Assembly: GCF_001894825.1 (NCBI RefSeq)
Contig: NZ_BCWY01000007.1
Span: 152,988-216,987, forward strand
Origin: Rhodococcus jostii NBRC 16295
GTDB lineage: Bacteria; Actinomycetota; Actinomycetes; Mycobacteriales; Mycobacteriaceae
DNA length: 64,000 nt
Reading direction: 5' to 3'
Below, in pieces: positions 40,716 to 50,311 of the stretch. Position numbers and translations under genes: made by a program. The notes beneath the pieces are model-generated. The model did not search any database and was not told where the DNA came from. It saw only the letters and a list, made by a program, of their open reading frames with translations. The number at the start of each line of letters is the position of its first letter. Position 1 is the stretch's first letter.

Positions 40716-41807
40716 ATGGACGGCTTTCTTCTCTCCCGCGTCGACCGGACGCTGCGCACGTCCGGCGTGCGGCACGGGTACGACACCGCGGCGGCCGCTG
40801 TCGCCGCACTCGCGAACGGTGACACCGAACTCGTCGTCGGGGCGCTTCCGTTCGACCCCGAACGCCGCACCGCGCTGAGCGCCCCGGAATCCTGGGAGTT
40901 CACGGAGGGCCCGTGGCGGCCCGGCACCGTTCCCGGCCTCCCGCCCGTCCGCCTCACACGGGAGGTCCCCGAACCCGCCGAGCACGTGGCCCGTGTGCGG
41001 TCCCTCGTCGACCGCCTGCGCGGCGGCACCCTCGGCAAGGTGGTGGCCGCCCGCAGCGTCGCCCTCGGAGCAGACACGCCGATCTCCCCGGAAGCGTTGG
41101 CCGCGAGAATGATTCACCAGAATCCCACCGCCAACGGGTTCGCTGTCGACCTCTCCGCGGCCGGCGACGGTTTCCACGGGCACAGCCTCGTCGGCGCCAG
41201 TCCCGAAGTACTGCTCAGCCGGCGGGGCCGCCGCGTCACCTGCCGCCCCCTCGCCGGTACCGCCCCTCGCCGCGCCGATCCGGAGTCCGACGAGAAGGAA
41301 GGCCGCGGACTGCTCGAGTCCACGAAGAATCTGGCCGAGCACGCCTTCGTGACGGCCTGGATCCGCGACGTCCTGGCCCCGCTCTGCACTGAACTGAACG
41401 TCCCGCAATCTCCGGTCCTGACGAGCACCCACGAGGTGTGGCATCTCGCAACCCCGATCGAAGGGGTGCTGCGCGATCCGTCGACCAGCGCGCTGACCCT
41501 CGCGACCCGGCTGCACCCGACCCCCGCCGTGTGCGGCACCCCCACGGATCTCGCCCTGGCGACCATCCGCGACGTCGAGGGGGATCGACGGTTCTACGGT
41601 GGCGCGGTCGGGTGGTGCGACGGCGACGGTGACGGCGACTGGGTGGTAGCCATTCGGTGCGCCGAGATCACCGCGGACGGTCTCGAGGCGCTGGCGACGG
41701 CGGGCGGTGGGATCGTCGCCGAGTCCGACCCGGAAGCCGAACTCGACGAGACGAGCACCAAACTGCGCACCCTGCTTCGGGCACTCGGCGTGCAGCCGGA
41801 ACCCTGA
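40716..41807 (+). CDS. Isochorismate synthase (MenF/EntC/DhbC family)
   Basis: The 363-residue chorismate-utilising enzyme has LGKVVAARSVAL near residue 109 and a GASPEVLLSRRGRRVTCRPLAGTAPR block near 163-188. STHEVWHLATPIEGVL lies near 241 and LHPTPAVCGTPTD near 269, with Mg and substrate residues. It should convert chorismate to isochorismate for menaquinone or a catecholate siderophore. No other men or ent gene is adjacent, so the pathway is open. The ATG at 40716 starts MDGFLLSRVDRT; no Shine-Dalgarno, but TACTGT lies 10 nt upstream. Confidence 0.88.
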   Translation: MDGFLLSRVDRTLRTSGVRHGYDTAAAAVAALANGDTELVVGALPFDPERRTALSAPESWEFTEGPWRPGTVPGLPPVRLTREVPEPAEHVARVRSLVDRLRGGTLGKVVAARSVALGADTPISPEALAARMIHQNPTANGFAVDLSAAGDGFHGHSLVGASPEVLLSRRGRRVTCRPLAGTAPRRADPESDEKEGRGLLESTKNLAEHAFVTAWIRDVLAPLCTELNVPQSPVLTSTHEVWHLATPIEGVLRDPSTSALTLATRLHPTPAVCGTPTDLALATIRDVEGDRRFYGGAVGWCDGDGDGDWVVAIRCAEITADGLEALATAGGGIVAESDPEAELDETSTKLRTLLRALGVQPEP

Positions 41808-41933
41808 ACTGCACAAACGGTGACGCCCGCGCACCAATCAGCAGTTCGGCAGCCTGTGGGTGATACCTTGACCCGAGCAATTCGTACGCGGGAGTAGCCG
41901 TGTGCGTCGATGGCAAACGGTGGGAGATGTCTG

Positions 41934-42107
41934 ATGGGGAAGTTCCTTGTGCCCGGTGTGGTCAGCGCCGTGGTCGGTGTCGCTCTCGGCACCGTGGCGA
42001 CGCTCGGCATCACCGCAGCCGCACAGGACAACACGCGTCCCGAGATCGACCGGAGCGGCAACGCGGATTCCTCACTCCTGAACCAGGTTGAGTACGGCAG
42101 CCGCTGA
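41934..42107 (+). CDS. DUF2613 small secreted/membrane protein (Rv0236A-like)
   Basis: The 57-residue protein has one hydrophobic segment (FLVPGVVSAVVGVALGTVATLGITAAA, 4-30) and a short polar tail ending NQVEYGSR. It matches the size and position of Rv0236A, always found just before aftD in mycobacteria. GGGAG lies 8 nt before the ATG. Its 3' end overlaps the aftD frame by 20 nt, suggesting coupled translation and perhaps a partner role to AftD. The function is unknown. Confidence 0.88.
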   Translation: MGKFLVPGVVSAVVGVALGTVATLGITAAAQDNTRPEIDRSGNADSSLLNQVEYGSR

Positions 42108-45100
42108 GAGCGCCGGTTCGACTAGTTCCCGCACTTCCCCCGAGTCGGCGGCCATGTCGCCCTCGGCGGAGCCTCTGTCACGGCGGTGGCTGTTCGGCGC
42201 CTCTGTCGTAGCGTTTCTTCTCGCCTTTCTCCAAACCCCCGGCCGGCTCGCCGCCGACACCAAATACGACCTGTCCCAGAATCCGATCGGGTTCCTGGAA
42301 CGGGCCGCGCACCAGTGGAGCAGCCAAGCTCCCATGGGCCAGGTGCAGAACCAGGCCTACGGATACTTCTTCCCGCACGGTGCATTCTTCGCGCTCGGCG
42401 ACGTCCTGAGCGTGCCGGCGTGGATCACCCAGCGCGTGTGGTGGGCCTTGCTGCTGGTTGCCGGATTCTGGGGCATCGTCCGCCTCGCCGAAGCGCTCGG
42501 CGTCGGCAGCCGCTCGTCCCGCATCATCGCCGGTGTCGCGTTCGCGTTCTCCCCCCGCGTCCTCACCACCCTGGGTTCGATCTCCTCGGAAACCCTCCCG
42601 ATGATGCTGGCGCCGTGGGTCCTGCTTCCCGTCGTCGTCGCCCTCGCCCACGTGAGTGGCAATGCGTCCCGGGATACACATTGGCACTCACCTGACCGGT
42701 TGGCGGCCCAGTCGGCGCTGGCCGTCGCGTTGATGGGTGCGGTCAACGCCGTCGCGACCGCGGCGGCGTGCCTCGTCGCAGGTCTGTGGTGGATCTCCCA
42801 CCGGCCCAACCGGCGGTGGTGGGTGTTCACCGCGTGGTGGTTCCCGTTCCTGGCCCTGGCCACGCTGTGGTGGATCGTGCCGCTGCTGCTGCTCGGCAAG
42901 GTGAGCCCGCCGTTCCTGGACTACATCGAGTCGTCCGGGGTGACGACGCAGTGGACGTCGCTCGCCGAGATCCTCCGCGGTACCGACAGCTGGACCCCGT
43001 TCGTCTCCCCCGAGCGCATCGCCGGCGCCGTCCTCGTGACCCAGCCCGCCGCGGTCGCCGCGACCGGGCTGATCGCGGCCGCCGGGCTCGCCGGGTTGTG
43101 CATGCGCTCGATGCCGGCCCGCGGCCGCCTCACCCTGATCCTGTTCGTCGGCGTCGCCGGACTGGCCGCCGGATACATCGGCGAACTGGGTTCCCCGTTC
43201 GCCGAGCAGGTACGACTCTTCCTCGACTCCACCGGGGCTCCCCTCCGGAACGTGCACAAACTCGAGCCACTCGTCCGGCTGCCGCTGGTGCTCGGGCTGG
43301 CGCATCTTCTCGCGAAGGTGCCGCTGCCCGGTTCCGTACCGGTCGCCCGGTGGCGCAGCGCGTTCGCGCACCCCGAACGCGAACCGATGGTCGCGGTGAC
43401 GAGCCTGGTATTGGTGGCGCTCACCCTGGCGACGTCGCTGGCGTGGACGGGCAAGCTGGCGCCGCGCGGCACGTATACCGAGGTCCCCGACTACTGGCAG
43501 CAGGCCGCGTCGTGGCTGGAGGACAACGCCGGCGGCACGAGCCCCGACGGTTCCGACGCCGAGCGGGCGCTCGTGGTGCCCGGCGCACCGTTCGGCAGCC
43601 AGGTCTGGGGGCTCACCCGCGACGAGCCCATGCAGGCGCTGGCGTCCACACCGTGGGCGTCCCGCGACGCCGTCCCCCTCACCCCGCCCGGCACCATCCG
43701 GGCGATGGACTCGATCCAACGGTTGATCACCGACGGCCGCCCCTCGGACGGGATGGCGCAGACGCTGCTCGGCCAGGGCATCCACTATCTCGTCCTCCGC
43801 AACGACCTCGACCCCGAGACGTCCCGGTCGACGCGCCCGCTGCTCGCACACCAGGCCGTCACCGGCTCCCCCGGATTCACGCAGGTGGCGGAGTTCGGTG
43901 AGGACATCGGTCCCGGCGACGTCGAGGGCCTGGTGATCGACAGCGACCTGCGGCCCCGGTATCCGGCGATCGAGATCTTCGAGGTGTCGATGCCGGACGG
44001 TTCACCGGCGACGAGCGGTCCGTACACCGCGAATCTCGACAGAATCCCCCGTGTGCAGGGTGGTCCGGAATCGGTGCAACGACTGCGCGAGAACGCCGCC
44101 CTGCCGGGAGCGGGGCCGGTGCTGCTGGCCGCGGACGCGAAGCGCGCCGGACTGCCGGTCGGCGACGTCACCGTCACCGACACGCCCCGGGACCGCGAAA
44201 CCGATTACGGCCAGGTCGACAGCCACAGTTCGGCGTTGCGCACCCCGGACGACGCGCGCCGCACCTTCAACCTCGTCCCCGACTATCCGGTGGCGGACAC
44301 GCCGCTGGTGGAAGGGCAGTGGGAGGGCGCGACGCTGAGCGTGTCGAGCGCAGCGTCGGATGCCACCCAACTCGGCGGCACCTCGCCGGCCGCCGGCGCC
44401 GCCGCGACCGTCGACGGCGACCCGGCGACCGGCTGGTTCAGCAACGGGATCGAGCGGGCGCTGGGCCAGTGGCTCCAGATCGATTTCGACACGCCGCTCA
44501 CCAGCTCGTTGCTGCACATCACGACGAGCCCGGCCGCGATCGGCGCCCCCGTCCGCTGGATGGAGGTGTCGACCCCCAACGGCAGTACGGCCGTGAAGGT
44601 GGACGCGCCGGGCAAGCCGATCGCGGTGTCCGTCCCGGGCGGCGTCACCACGTGGGTACGGATCACCGCGACGAGAACCGAGAATGGTTCCGCGGGAACG
44701 CAGTTCGGGATCAGCGAGGTGTCGGTCGAGGACTTCTCGCAGCGCGACGCCCCCGTCACGGTGCCGATCCGGTACCGGACCGTGCTGCCTCCCACCCCGG
44801 ACGGCGCGACCGTCTCGGGTTGGGATCTCGGTCAGGAACTGCCCGGCCGCAACGCCTGCGCCGAATCCCCCGACCGTGTGCGGTGCAGCAACGCGTTCGT
44901 CCTGCCGCCCGAGGAGGTCGGCACGTTCGAACGGACGCTGTCGGTGCCCGAACCCACCGCGGTCACACCGCAGCTCACGCTGCGCGCACGGCACGGCGCC
45001 CCGTTGGAAGAGCTTCTCACCCAACAGGACCGGCCGTCCGCGCACGGCACCAGCAACATCGCCGACCTGCGCGGATCGGCGTTCGCCGCCACCGACAACG

Positions 45101-46458
45101 ATCCGCGCACCAGTTGGTCGGCGATGCAGGACACCACCAGCGGAAAGGGCGAGAAACCCACCCTCACCCTCGACCTTCCCGAGCCCACGCTCGTCACCGG
45201 CCTGCAACTGACCCCCAGTCTGGGCGCCCTGCCCGCCGCCCCCGACCGGGTTGCCGTCGACCTCGGGAACGGACCGCAGGTGCGCGACGTGAACGAGGAC
45301 GACGGCACCGTCGCGGTCGAACCCCGGGTGACCGACCGGATCGTGCTCAGCCTCGTGTCCTGGAAGAGCACCCTCGACCAGAACGCGCTGGGGTTCGCCC
45401 AGTTGCAGCCCGCGGGACTCGCCGAGGTCGGGGTGCTGGGCGAGGACGGCGCCCTGCTGCCCGGTTCGGGTCCGATCGACGACGCCGGCGCCCGCATGGT
45501 CACCGTGCCCTGCGACGAGGGCCCGGTGGTGACGATCGGCGGTCAGCCCGTTCGCACGAGTGTCACGGCAACTGTCGGGCAATTACTTTCCGGCGAACCG
45601 GTTCCCGCGACCGTCTGCGGCTCCCCCGGCCCGGTTCCGCTGGGAGCCGGAGCCCAGGACGTGACCGTCGACCCGGGGTCCGCGTTCTTCGTCGACAGCC
45701 TCCGACTGAACGCCGGGGCTCCCGCGCAGCCGGTTCCGACCGAGCAGGTGTCGACCACCGCATGGACGGAGAACCACCGTGAACTCACGGTGCCCGGTTC
45801 GGATGCGGACCGGATCGTCGTCGTCCCCGAGAGCACGAACGTCGGGTGGGTGGCGACCGCACCCGACGGCAGCGAGCTGACACCGATCGTCGTGGACGGC
45901 TGGCAGCAGGGCTGGATCCTGCCCGCGGGAACCGACGGGACGGTGACCCTCGACTTCCCCACCGACCACTGGTACCGGCTGGGCATATTCGGCGGTCTGC
46001 TCCTGCTGATTCCGCTGATCGGTGCCGCTCTGTGGCCGCGGCGCGCACGTGAGCGCGATCCCGGCCCGGCCCCCCGGACCTGGGGCAGCGCGACGGTCGG
46101 GTGGCTGGGAGTTGTCGCTGTGGCCACCGTGATCGGCGGTCCCGTCGGCGCGGCGACGACGGTCGTGGTGAGCGTGCTGGCGGTCGGTCTCGTCCGTCTA
46201 CGCGGAACCGCCACCACCGCGCGGGTGCTGGTCGGGGTCGCCGGAGCGTCGGCGATGCTCGGCATGGCGATGCTCTCCACCGGGCCGTGGCGCGCGCCCG
46301 GCGGGTATGTGGGGCACTCGTTCCTGGTTCAGTTCCCGTTGCTGCTGGCGCTCGTCGCGACCGGGCTGGCCGTGCTGCCGTTCGGACGGTCGGCGCTGCT
46401 CGTCCGCGCCTCCCAGCGCTTGACGGCGCGGCGGGCCGGTTCCTCCACCAACGCGTAA
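42088..46458 (+). CDS. aftD: Alpha-(1->3)-arabinofuranosyltransferase AftD
   Basis: The 1456-residue membrane enzyme is the AftD arabinan polymerase (about 1400 residues in M. tuberculosis, Rv0236c). It adds arabinofuranose from decaprenylphosphoryl-arabinose to arabinogalactan and LAM outside the membrane. Residues 30-460 form the GT-C transmembrane domain with early loop residues DTKYDLSQNP. The long periplasmic part carries carbohydrate-binding, F5/8-like modules (LGQWLQIDFDTPLTSSLLHI near 795, and another near 1010). The last ~140 residues hold four to five helices. The start is a TTG at 42088 inside the DUF2613 gene; ATG 42154 is the alternative. The 3' end overlaps tmaT by 130 nt. Confidence 0.95.
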   Translation: MSTAAAESAGSTSSRTSPESAAMSPSAEPLSRRWLFGASVVAFLLAFLQTPGRLAADTKYDLSQNPIGFLERAAHQWSSQAPMGQVQNQAYGYFFPHGAFFALGDVLSVPAWITQRVWWALLLVAGFWGIVRLAEALGVGSRSSRIIAGVAFAFSPRVLTTLGSISSETLPMMLAPWVLLPVVVALAHVSGNASRDTHWHSPDRLAAQSALAVALMGAVNAVATAAACLVAGLWWISHRPNRRWWVFTAWWFPFLALATLWWIVPLLLLGKVSPPFLDYIESSGVTTQWTSLAEILRGTDSWTPFVSPERIAGAVLVTQPAAVAATGLIAAAGLAGLCMRSMPARGRLTLILFVGVAGLAAGYIGELGSPFAEQVRLFLDSTGAPLRNVHKLEPLVRLPLVLGLAHLLAKVPLPGSVPVARWRSAFAHPEREPMVAVTSLVLVALTLATSLAWTGKLAPRGTYTEVPDYWQQAASWLEDNAGGTSPDGSDAERALVVPGAPFGSQVWGLTRDEPMQALASTPWASRDAVPLTPPGTIRAMDSIQRLITDGRPSDGMAQTLLGQGIHYLVLRNDLDPETSRSTRPLLAHQAVTGSPGFTQVAEFGEDIGPGDVEGLVIDSDLRPRYPAIEIFEVSMPDGSPATSGPYTANLDRIPRVQGGPESVQRLRENAALPGAGPVLLAADAKRAGLPVGDVTVTDTPRDRETDYGQVDSHSSALRTPDDARRTFNLVPDYPVADTPLVEGQWEGATLSVSSAASDATQLGGTSPAAGAAATVDGDPATGWFSNGIERALGQWLQIDFDTPLTSSLLHITTSPAAIGAPVRWMEVSTPNGSTAVKVDAPGKPIAVSVPGGVTTWVRITATRTENGSAGTQFGISEVSVEDFSQRDAPVTVPIRYRTVLPPTPDGATVSGWDLGQELPGRNACAESPDRVRCSNAFVLPPEEVGTFERTLSVPEPTAVTPQLTLRARHGAPLEELLTQQDRPSAHGTSNIADLRGSAFAATDNDPRTSWSAMQDTTSGKGEKPTLTLDLPEPTLVTGLQLTPSLGALPAAPDRVAVDLGNGPQVRDVNEDDGTVAVEPRVTDRIVLSLVSWKSTLDQNALGFAQLQPAGLAEVGVLGEDGALLPGSGPIDDAGARMVTVPCDEGPVVTIGGQPVRTSVTATVGQLLSGEPVPATVCGSPGPVPLGAGAQDVTVDPGSAFFVDSLRLNAGAPAQPVPTEQVSTTAWTENHRELTVPGSDADRIVVVPESTNVGWVATAPDGSELTPIVVDGWQQGWILPAGTDGTVTLDFPTDHWYRLGIFGGLLLLIPLIGAALWPRRARERDPGPAPRTWGSATVGWLGVVAVATVIGGPVGAATTVVVSVLAVGLVRLRGTATTARVLVGVAGASAMLGMAMLSTGPWRAPGGYVGHSFLVQFPLLLALVATGLAVLPFGRSALLVRASQRLTARRAGSSTNA

Positions 46459-47537
46459 CTGGCCGACGCGACCGCGACGCTCATCACGGTGGTGAGGAAC
46501 AGGATGTAGACGAAGTGGCCGGTGAACGGAACCAGACCGAACACCGGAAAGACGATAGACAGCACCGCGAGGTGCCAGATGAAGATGCCGTACGACCAGC
46601 GACCCACCGCGAGCGCCGGCGGGCTCGCGAGCAACCGGTGGTTCGACGTGTCGGACAGCACCAGCGGAGCCATCAGCGCGAAGCTGATGACCGCGCCGAG
46701 CGCCATCTTGACGGCGTACTGCCACGGTTCGGGACGAACCAGCCCTTCCGGGCCGGCCAGGTCGGTGGCCGTGAGAGCGAATGCCACCGCCGCGACGAGG
46801 AACATCCGGACGCGATGACGCGCCCAGCGATGCATCCGCCCGGGCGGACTCACCGCGAGTTCGGCCAGCAACATTCCAGCGCCGAACCAGGGCAGGTAGC
46901 CGGGCAGCCAGTTGTCGTGATGGATGCCGCCCGGCGTCGAGATCGGCACGAACGCCCACGTCAGACTGACCGCGATCAAGCCGAGGATCACCGGGACACG
47001 CAGCCGCGCAGCCGGACCCCGCATCCGCACCAACGCGAAGGCCAGCAACGGAAGCACCAGGTAGAACGCCACTTCCACCGACAGACTCCACATCTGCGTC
47101 AGACCGTCGGTGAGCGTGAGCGGCACGAAGACCTGCACGAGACCGAGATTCGCCCACCAGGTGCGGTAACTCGCGTGGGCGGTGGGCAGGAACGTCAGCA
47201 CCACCGCGACCGCGACCCAGTACGCGGGCAGGATGCGCGTCGCCCGCGAGATCCAGTACCGGATCACCCCCTGCGCGGGACCCATCCCCCGCGCCGCCCC
47301 GGCGTGGCTGCGCCACAACAGGAATCCCGACAGCGCGAAGAAGACCGCCACCGCCAGATCGAATCGTCCCCAGATGCGGCCGAGGACGGGCACGTGCGTC
47401 GCACCCGTCTGAAAGGCCACGTGCGTCACGAGCACACCCAGCGCCGCGAGACCGCGCATCCCCTCGAGCGCGGGAATGAAGCCCCGAGGGGTGGTGGGCG
47501 CCGCAGGCGCCGGCGAGGTGCTGACCGAAGTGCTCAT
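46329..47537 (-). CDS. tmaT: Acyltransferase 3 family protein, TmaT-like
   Basis: The 402-residue integral membrane acyltransferase has about ten helices and the family signatures ALEGMRGLAALGVLVTHVAF near residue 22 (His) and FFALSGFLLWRSH near 65. SYGIFIWHLAVL lies near 325. It sits beside the DUF3068 gene, as does TmaT of Corynebacterium (Rv0228 in M. tuberculosis). TmaT acetylates trehalose monomycolate so that MmpL3-type exporters can move it; assignment here rests on neighbourhood and family. The ATG at 47537 follows an in-frame GTG. Its last 130 nt overlap aftD tail to tail. Confidence 0.85.
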   Translation of the reverse strand: MSTSVSTSPAPAAPTTPRGFIPALEGMRGLAALGVLVTHVAFQTGATHVPVLGRIWGRFDLAVAVFFALSGFLLWRSHAGAARGMGPAQGVIRYWISRATRILPAYWVAVAVVLTFLPTAHASYRTWWANLGLVQVFVPLTLTDGLTQMWSLSVEVAFYLVLPLLAFALVRMRGPAARLRVPVILGLIAVSLTWAFVPISTPGGIHHDNWLPGYLPWFGAGMLLAELAVSPPGRMHRWARHRVRMFLVAAVAFALTATDLAGPEGLVRPEPWQYAVKMALGAVISFALMAPLVLSDTSNHRLLASPPALAVGRWSYGIFIWHLAVLSIVFPVFGLVPFTGHFVYILFLTTVMSVAVASASYALVEEPARRAVKRWEARTSSADRPNGSTASPVATSASSNGN

Positions 47538-47757
47538 CACGAACAGTGTGCCTGGTTAGGGCGCTGTGACGGAAAACTCCGCCCGAGTCACTTCGCTGCC
47601 GAACGGCCGGTGCGTTTACTATCCGATGGGGCAAATGCGCTTTCGAGACTGTTAGTGTTTTGCCTCACGTGGTGTCGATGTGGGCTCCATGCGATCCGTG
47701 CAGCCGTGCTGCCGGTGGGGGAATCTCAATCGACAGAATTGGGTTAGGAGAGAAAGC

Positions 47758-48912
47758 ATGGCGGAGCGCTCAGGGCCGAGCCGGATACTTGCTTGCATTC
47801 TGGTGGGCCTCGGTGCCTTCCTCTTGGCCGTCGCCATTCTCATTCCCACCTACACGGTGGGCAAGTTGGAGAAGACGCCCTTGGATCTCGAAGTGACCAC
47901 GATCGCCGAAGGTTCCGGCAGCGTGCTCAACTCGCAGGCTCTTCTCGCAGGCAAGGCCGAAGTCAACACGAACGTTCCACTGGTGTCACAGCGTTACGTC
48001 ACCACCGAGGACCCCGCGAACGCGGACGTCGTCACTCTCCAGGCGGGGCAGACGCTGCGGCGCACGGACAAGCAGGGCGACACCGGACTGCTGTCCGCGA
48101 TCGTCGACCGCAACACCGTCGACCGCAAGACGTCGATGCCGACCAACGACCCGGTGGGCACCATCCAGACGCAGCCCAACCAGCCTGCCGAGGAAGTTCC
48201 GCGCGACGGACTGCAGTACAAGTTCCCGTTCAACTCGGAGAAGCAGAGCTACCCCTACTTCGACCTGAACGCGCGCGCCACCCAGGACATCGACTTCGTC
48301 GAGGAGACGGAGATCAACGGCCTGAAGGTGTACCACTACAACCAGACGATCGAGCCCGTCGACCTGTCGAAGGTCGTCAGCTCGCCCACCAACAAGCTGA
48401 CGCTGCCCGCCGAAGCCTGGGGCGTCCCCGGTGGCACTCTCCCCGTCACGATGACCCGCTGGTACACCAACGTGCGTGACCTGTGGGTCGAGCCCGAGAC
48501 CGGTGTCGTCGTCAAGGGCCAGGAGCAGCTGCACCAGTACTACGCCCGCAACAAGGACAAGCCTGAGATCGACGTCCTGAAGGTGGAACTGCCGTTCAAC
48601 GAGCAGACCATCGAGTACCAGGTCCAGCAGGCCAAGGACGGCATGGACAAGCTCAGCACGTTCGGTCGCACCGTGCCGATCATCGCCGGCATCCTCGGTG
48701 TCATCGCGCTGATCGCCGGACTCGTCCTGGCGCTGCGCGGCGGCAAGGGCAAGCAGCCCGCACCGGCCGACGGTGGTGACTACCCGCAGAGCGGTGGTGG
48801 GCGCCACGTCGACCTGGACAAGTCGGAGGCTCCCACGGAGCAGCACGACTGGACCACGGACAAGACGGAAGAGATTCCCGTGCAGGATCCGCGCCGGTAC
48901 GACGAGCGATAG
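47758..48912 (+). CDS. DUF3068 membrane protein (Rv0227c-like)
   Basis: The 384-residue protein has a helix near each end (ILACILVGLGAFLLAVAILIPTY, 11-33; VPIIAGILGVIALIAGLVLALRG, about 305-327). A large extracytoplasmic DUF3068 domain lies between them and a charged tail is in the cytoplasm. Homologues in corynebacteria and M. smegmatis are needed for lipomannan maturation and LAM synthesis. Its partners here (TmaT-like, flippase, membrane protein, glycosyltransferase) fit that role. AGGAGA lies 7 nt before the ATG. A 220-nt gap upstream holds no clear promoter match. Confidence 0.9.
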   Translation: MAERSGPSRILACILVGLGAFLLAVAILIPTYTVGKLEKTPLDLEVTTIAEGSGSVLNSQALLAGKAEVNTNVPLVSQRYVTTEDPANADVVTLQAGQTLRRTDKQGDTGLLSAIVDRNTVDRKTSMPTNDPVGTIQTQPNQPAEEVPRDGLQYKFPFNSEKQSYPYFDLNARATQDIDFVEETEINGLKVYHYNQTIEPVDLSKVVSSPTNKLTLPAEAWGVPGGTLPVTMTRWYTNVRDLWVEPETGVVVKGQEQLHQYYARNKDKPEIDVLKVELPFNEQTIEYQVQQAKDGMDKLSTFGRTVPIIAGILGVIALIAGLVLALRGGKGKQPAPADGGDYPQSGGGRHVDLDKSEAPTEQHDWTTDKTEEIPVQDPRRYDER

Positions 48913-48945
48913 AGCAGTACAGCCGGACGCCACGTAGTCCGGTCG

Positions 48946-48982
48946 CGAAGGGGACCTCGGTACTTCACCGAGGTCCCCTTCG
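48946..48982 (+). terminator. Strong terminator after the DUF3068 gene
   Basis: A perfect 16-bp stem (CGAAGGGGACCTCGGT and complement) with a 5-nt ACTTC loop starts 34 nt after the DUF3068 stop. The gene beyond it is convergent, so it may act in both directions. Confidence 0.8.
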
Positions 48983-49051
48983 TCGTGCCGGGGGGTGCCC
49001 TGTGCACGGCGTCGCCCGATGTCGCAGGCGGCTCGTCAGACCGAACGAATG

Positions 49052-50257
49052 TCACATCGGGCGCGCATCACGTCGCGCGCTGCGCACGGCGAGGACGCTG
49101 ACGATCAGTGCGGTGCTCGACGCCACGGTGACGGCCACGGTGATGAACTGCCCGATCGTGGACGCGAGGGTGAGCATGGCGGCCATCTCGACGGCGAAGC
49201 CGATCCACGCGATCACGGCGAGGTGCGTCCGCTCCCCCGCGATGGCGGAGAGCAGGGCACCCTGCAGGACGGCCAGGCAGGCGCCGTGCAGTGCGAACAG
49301 CCACAGCAGCGACTGGACGGGCTGATACGCGTCGCCGACGAGGAGCGGGACGAGGGGGGCGGCCACCGCGACTCCCGCCACGAGGACCGCGCCGAGCCCG
49401 ACGAGGACGGCCAGCGCCGAACGGATGGCCTTCGCGGAGTGCGCCGGGTTCGCCATCCGCGGATAGAGCACCACCCCGACGGCCTGCGGGAGCCAGAACG
49501 CGGCCTTCGTCGCGACGGTGCCCAGCGCGTACAGGCCGGCGTCGTCGTTGCTGAGCACGATCCGGGCGATCACGAGGTCCATCGACGACAGGGCGATCAG
49601 CGCCAACTGCACCTGCGACGCCTTCAGGACGGCCGGGACGCCGATCCGGGTGGTCGACTCCCCGGCGATGCCCGAATCGGCGAACAGTCGCGCACACAGG
49701 GCCACCAGCCCGGTCCCGACCGCGCTGGCGGCGAGCGCGAGGCCCGGTCCGGCGCCGACGGCGAGCACCACGACCGCGGGCACGACCTTCGCGACGCCGG
49801 CTCCCGCGAGGACGACGCTCAGCGGGCCGAACCGCGCCGCGCCCTGCAGCAGTCCCTGTTCCGTGGCGAGCAGCACCAGGACGGGCGCCGTGATCAACGC
49901 CGAGAACGTCGCGAGCATGCCGGTGTCGAGGGCCCAGGACACGACGGGCGCGAGCAGCATCGCCGCGACCGCGACGATCACCGCGCAGCGGTACCCCAGC
50001 AACCGCACAGCGTGGGATCCCTTGCCCCGGACCACCTCGCGGGCGACGACGGTCTGCAGCGCGAGGGCGGGCACGGCGAGGACGAGTTGGGCCGCCAGCA
50101 GACTCGCGAACTCCCCGTACCCCGCCGGGCCGAGCCACCGACTCGCCAACAGCTGCAGCAGGTAGGACGCGATATTCGCGGTCATCGAGCCTGCCGTCAC
50201 CATCGTCACCCCGGCGACCGCCGAGCTGGTGAGGGTCTGGCGTGGCATGCGCCCCAT
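49052..50257 (-). CDS. MOP-superfamily polysaccharide flippase
   Basis: The 401-residue protein has about 12 hydrophobic helices and the N-terminal layout of oligosaccharide flippases (SMTANIASYLLQLLASRWLGPAGYGEFASLL). It probably flips a lipid-linked glycan across the membrane. It lies among genes for lipoglycan assembly and between counterparts of Rv0227c and Rv0226c, where M. tuberculosis has no such gene as far as I recall. That makes it a good candidate exporter for the product of the neighbouring glycosyltransferase. The ATG at 50257 is used; a second ATG three codons later is possible. Confidence 0.82.
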   Translation of the reverse strand: MGRMPRQTLTSSAVAGVTMVTAGSMTANIASYLLQLLASRWLGPAGYGEFASLLAAQLVLAVPALALQTVVAREVVRGKGSHAVRLLGYRCAVIVAVAAMLLAPVVSWALDTGMLATFSALITAPVLVLLATEQGLLQGAARFGPLSVVLAGAGVAKVVPAVVVLAVGAGPGLALAASAVGTGLVALCARLFADSGIAGESTTRIGVPAVLKASQVQLALIALSSMDLVIARIVLSNDDAGLYALGTVATKAAFWLPQAVGVVLYPRMANPAHSAKAIRSALAVLVGLGAVLVAGVAVAAPLVPLLVGDAYQPVQSLLWLFALHGACLAVLQGALLSAIAGERTHLAVIAWIGFAVEMAAMLTLASTIGQFITVAVTVASSTALIVSVLAVRSARRDARPM

Positions 50258-50311
50258 GATGCACTACGTGCCGTGCGAGCCGAGTCGATGCACCACGTAT
50301 CGTGACGGCCC

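Noticed and set aside
44002..45582. 526-residue antisense frame inside aftD
   Set aside because: A shadow of the aftD reading frame, rich in Arg/Gly/His, with no ribosome binding site or family motif.
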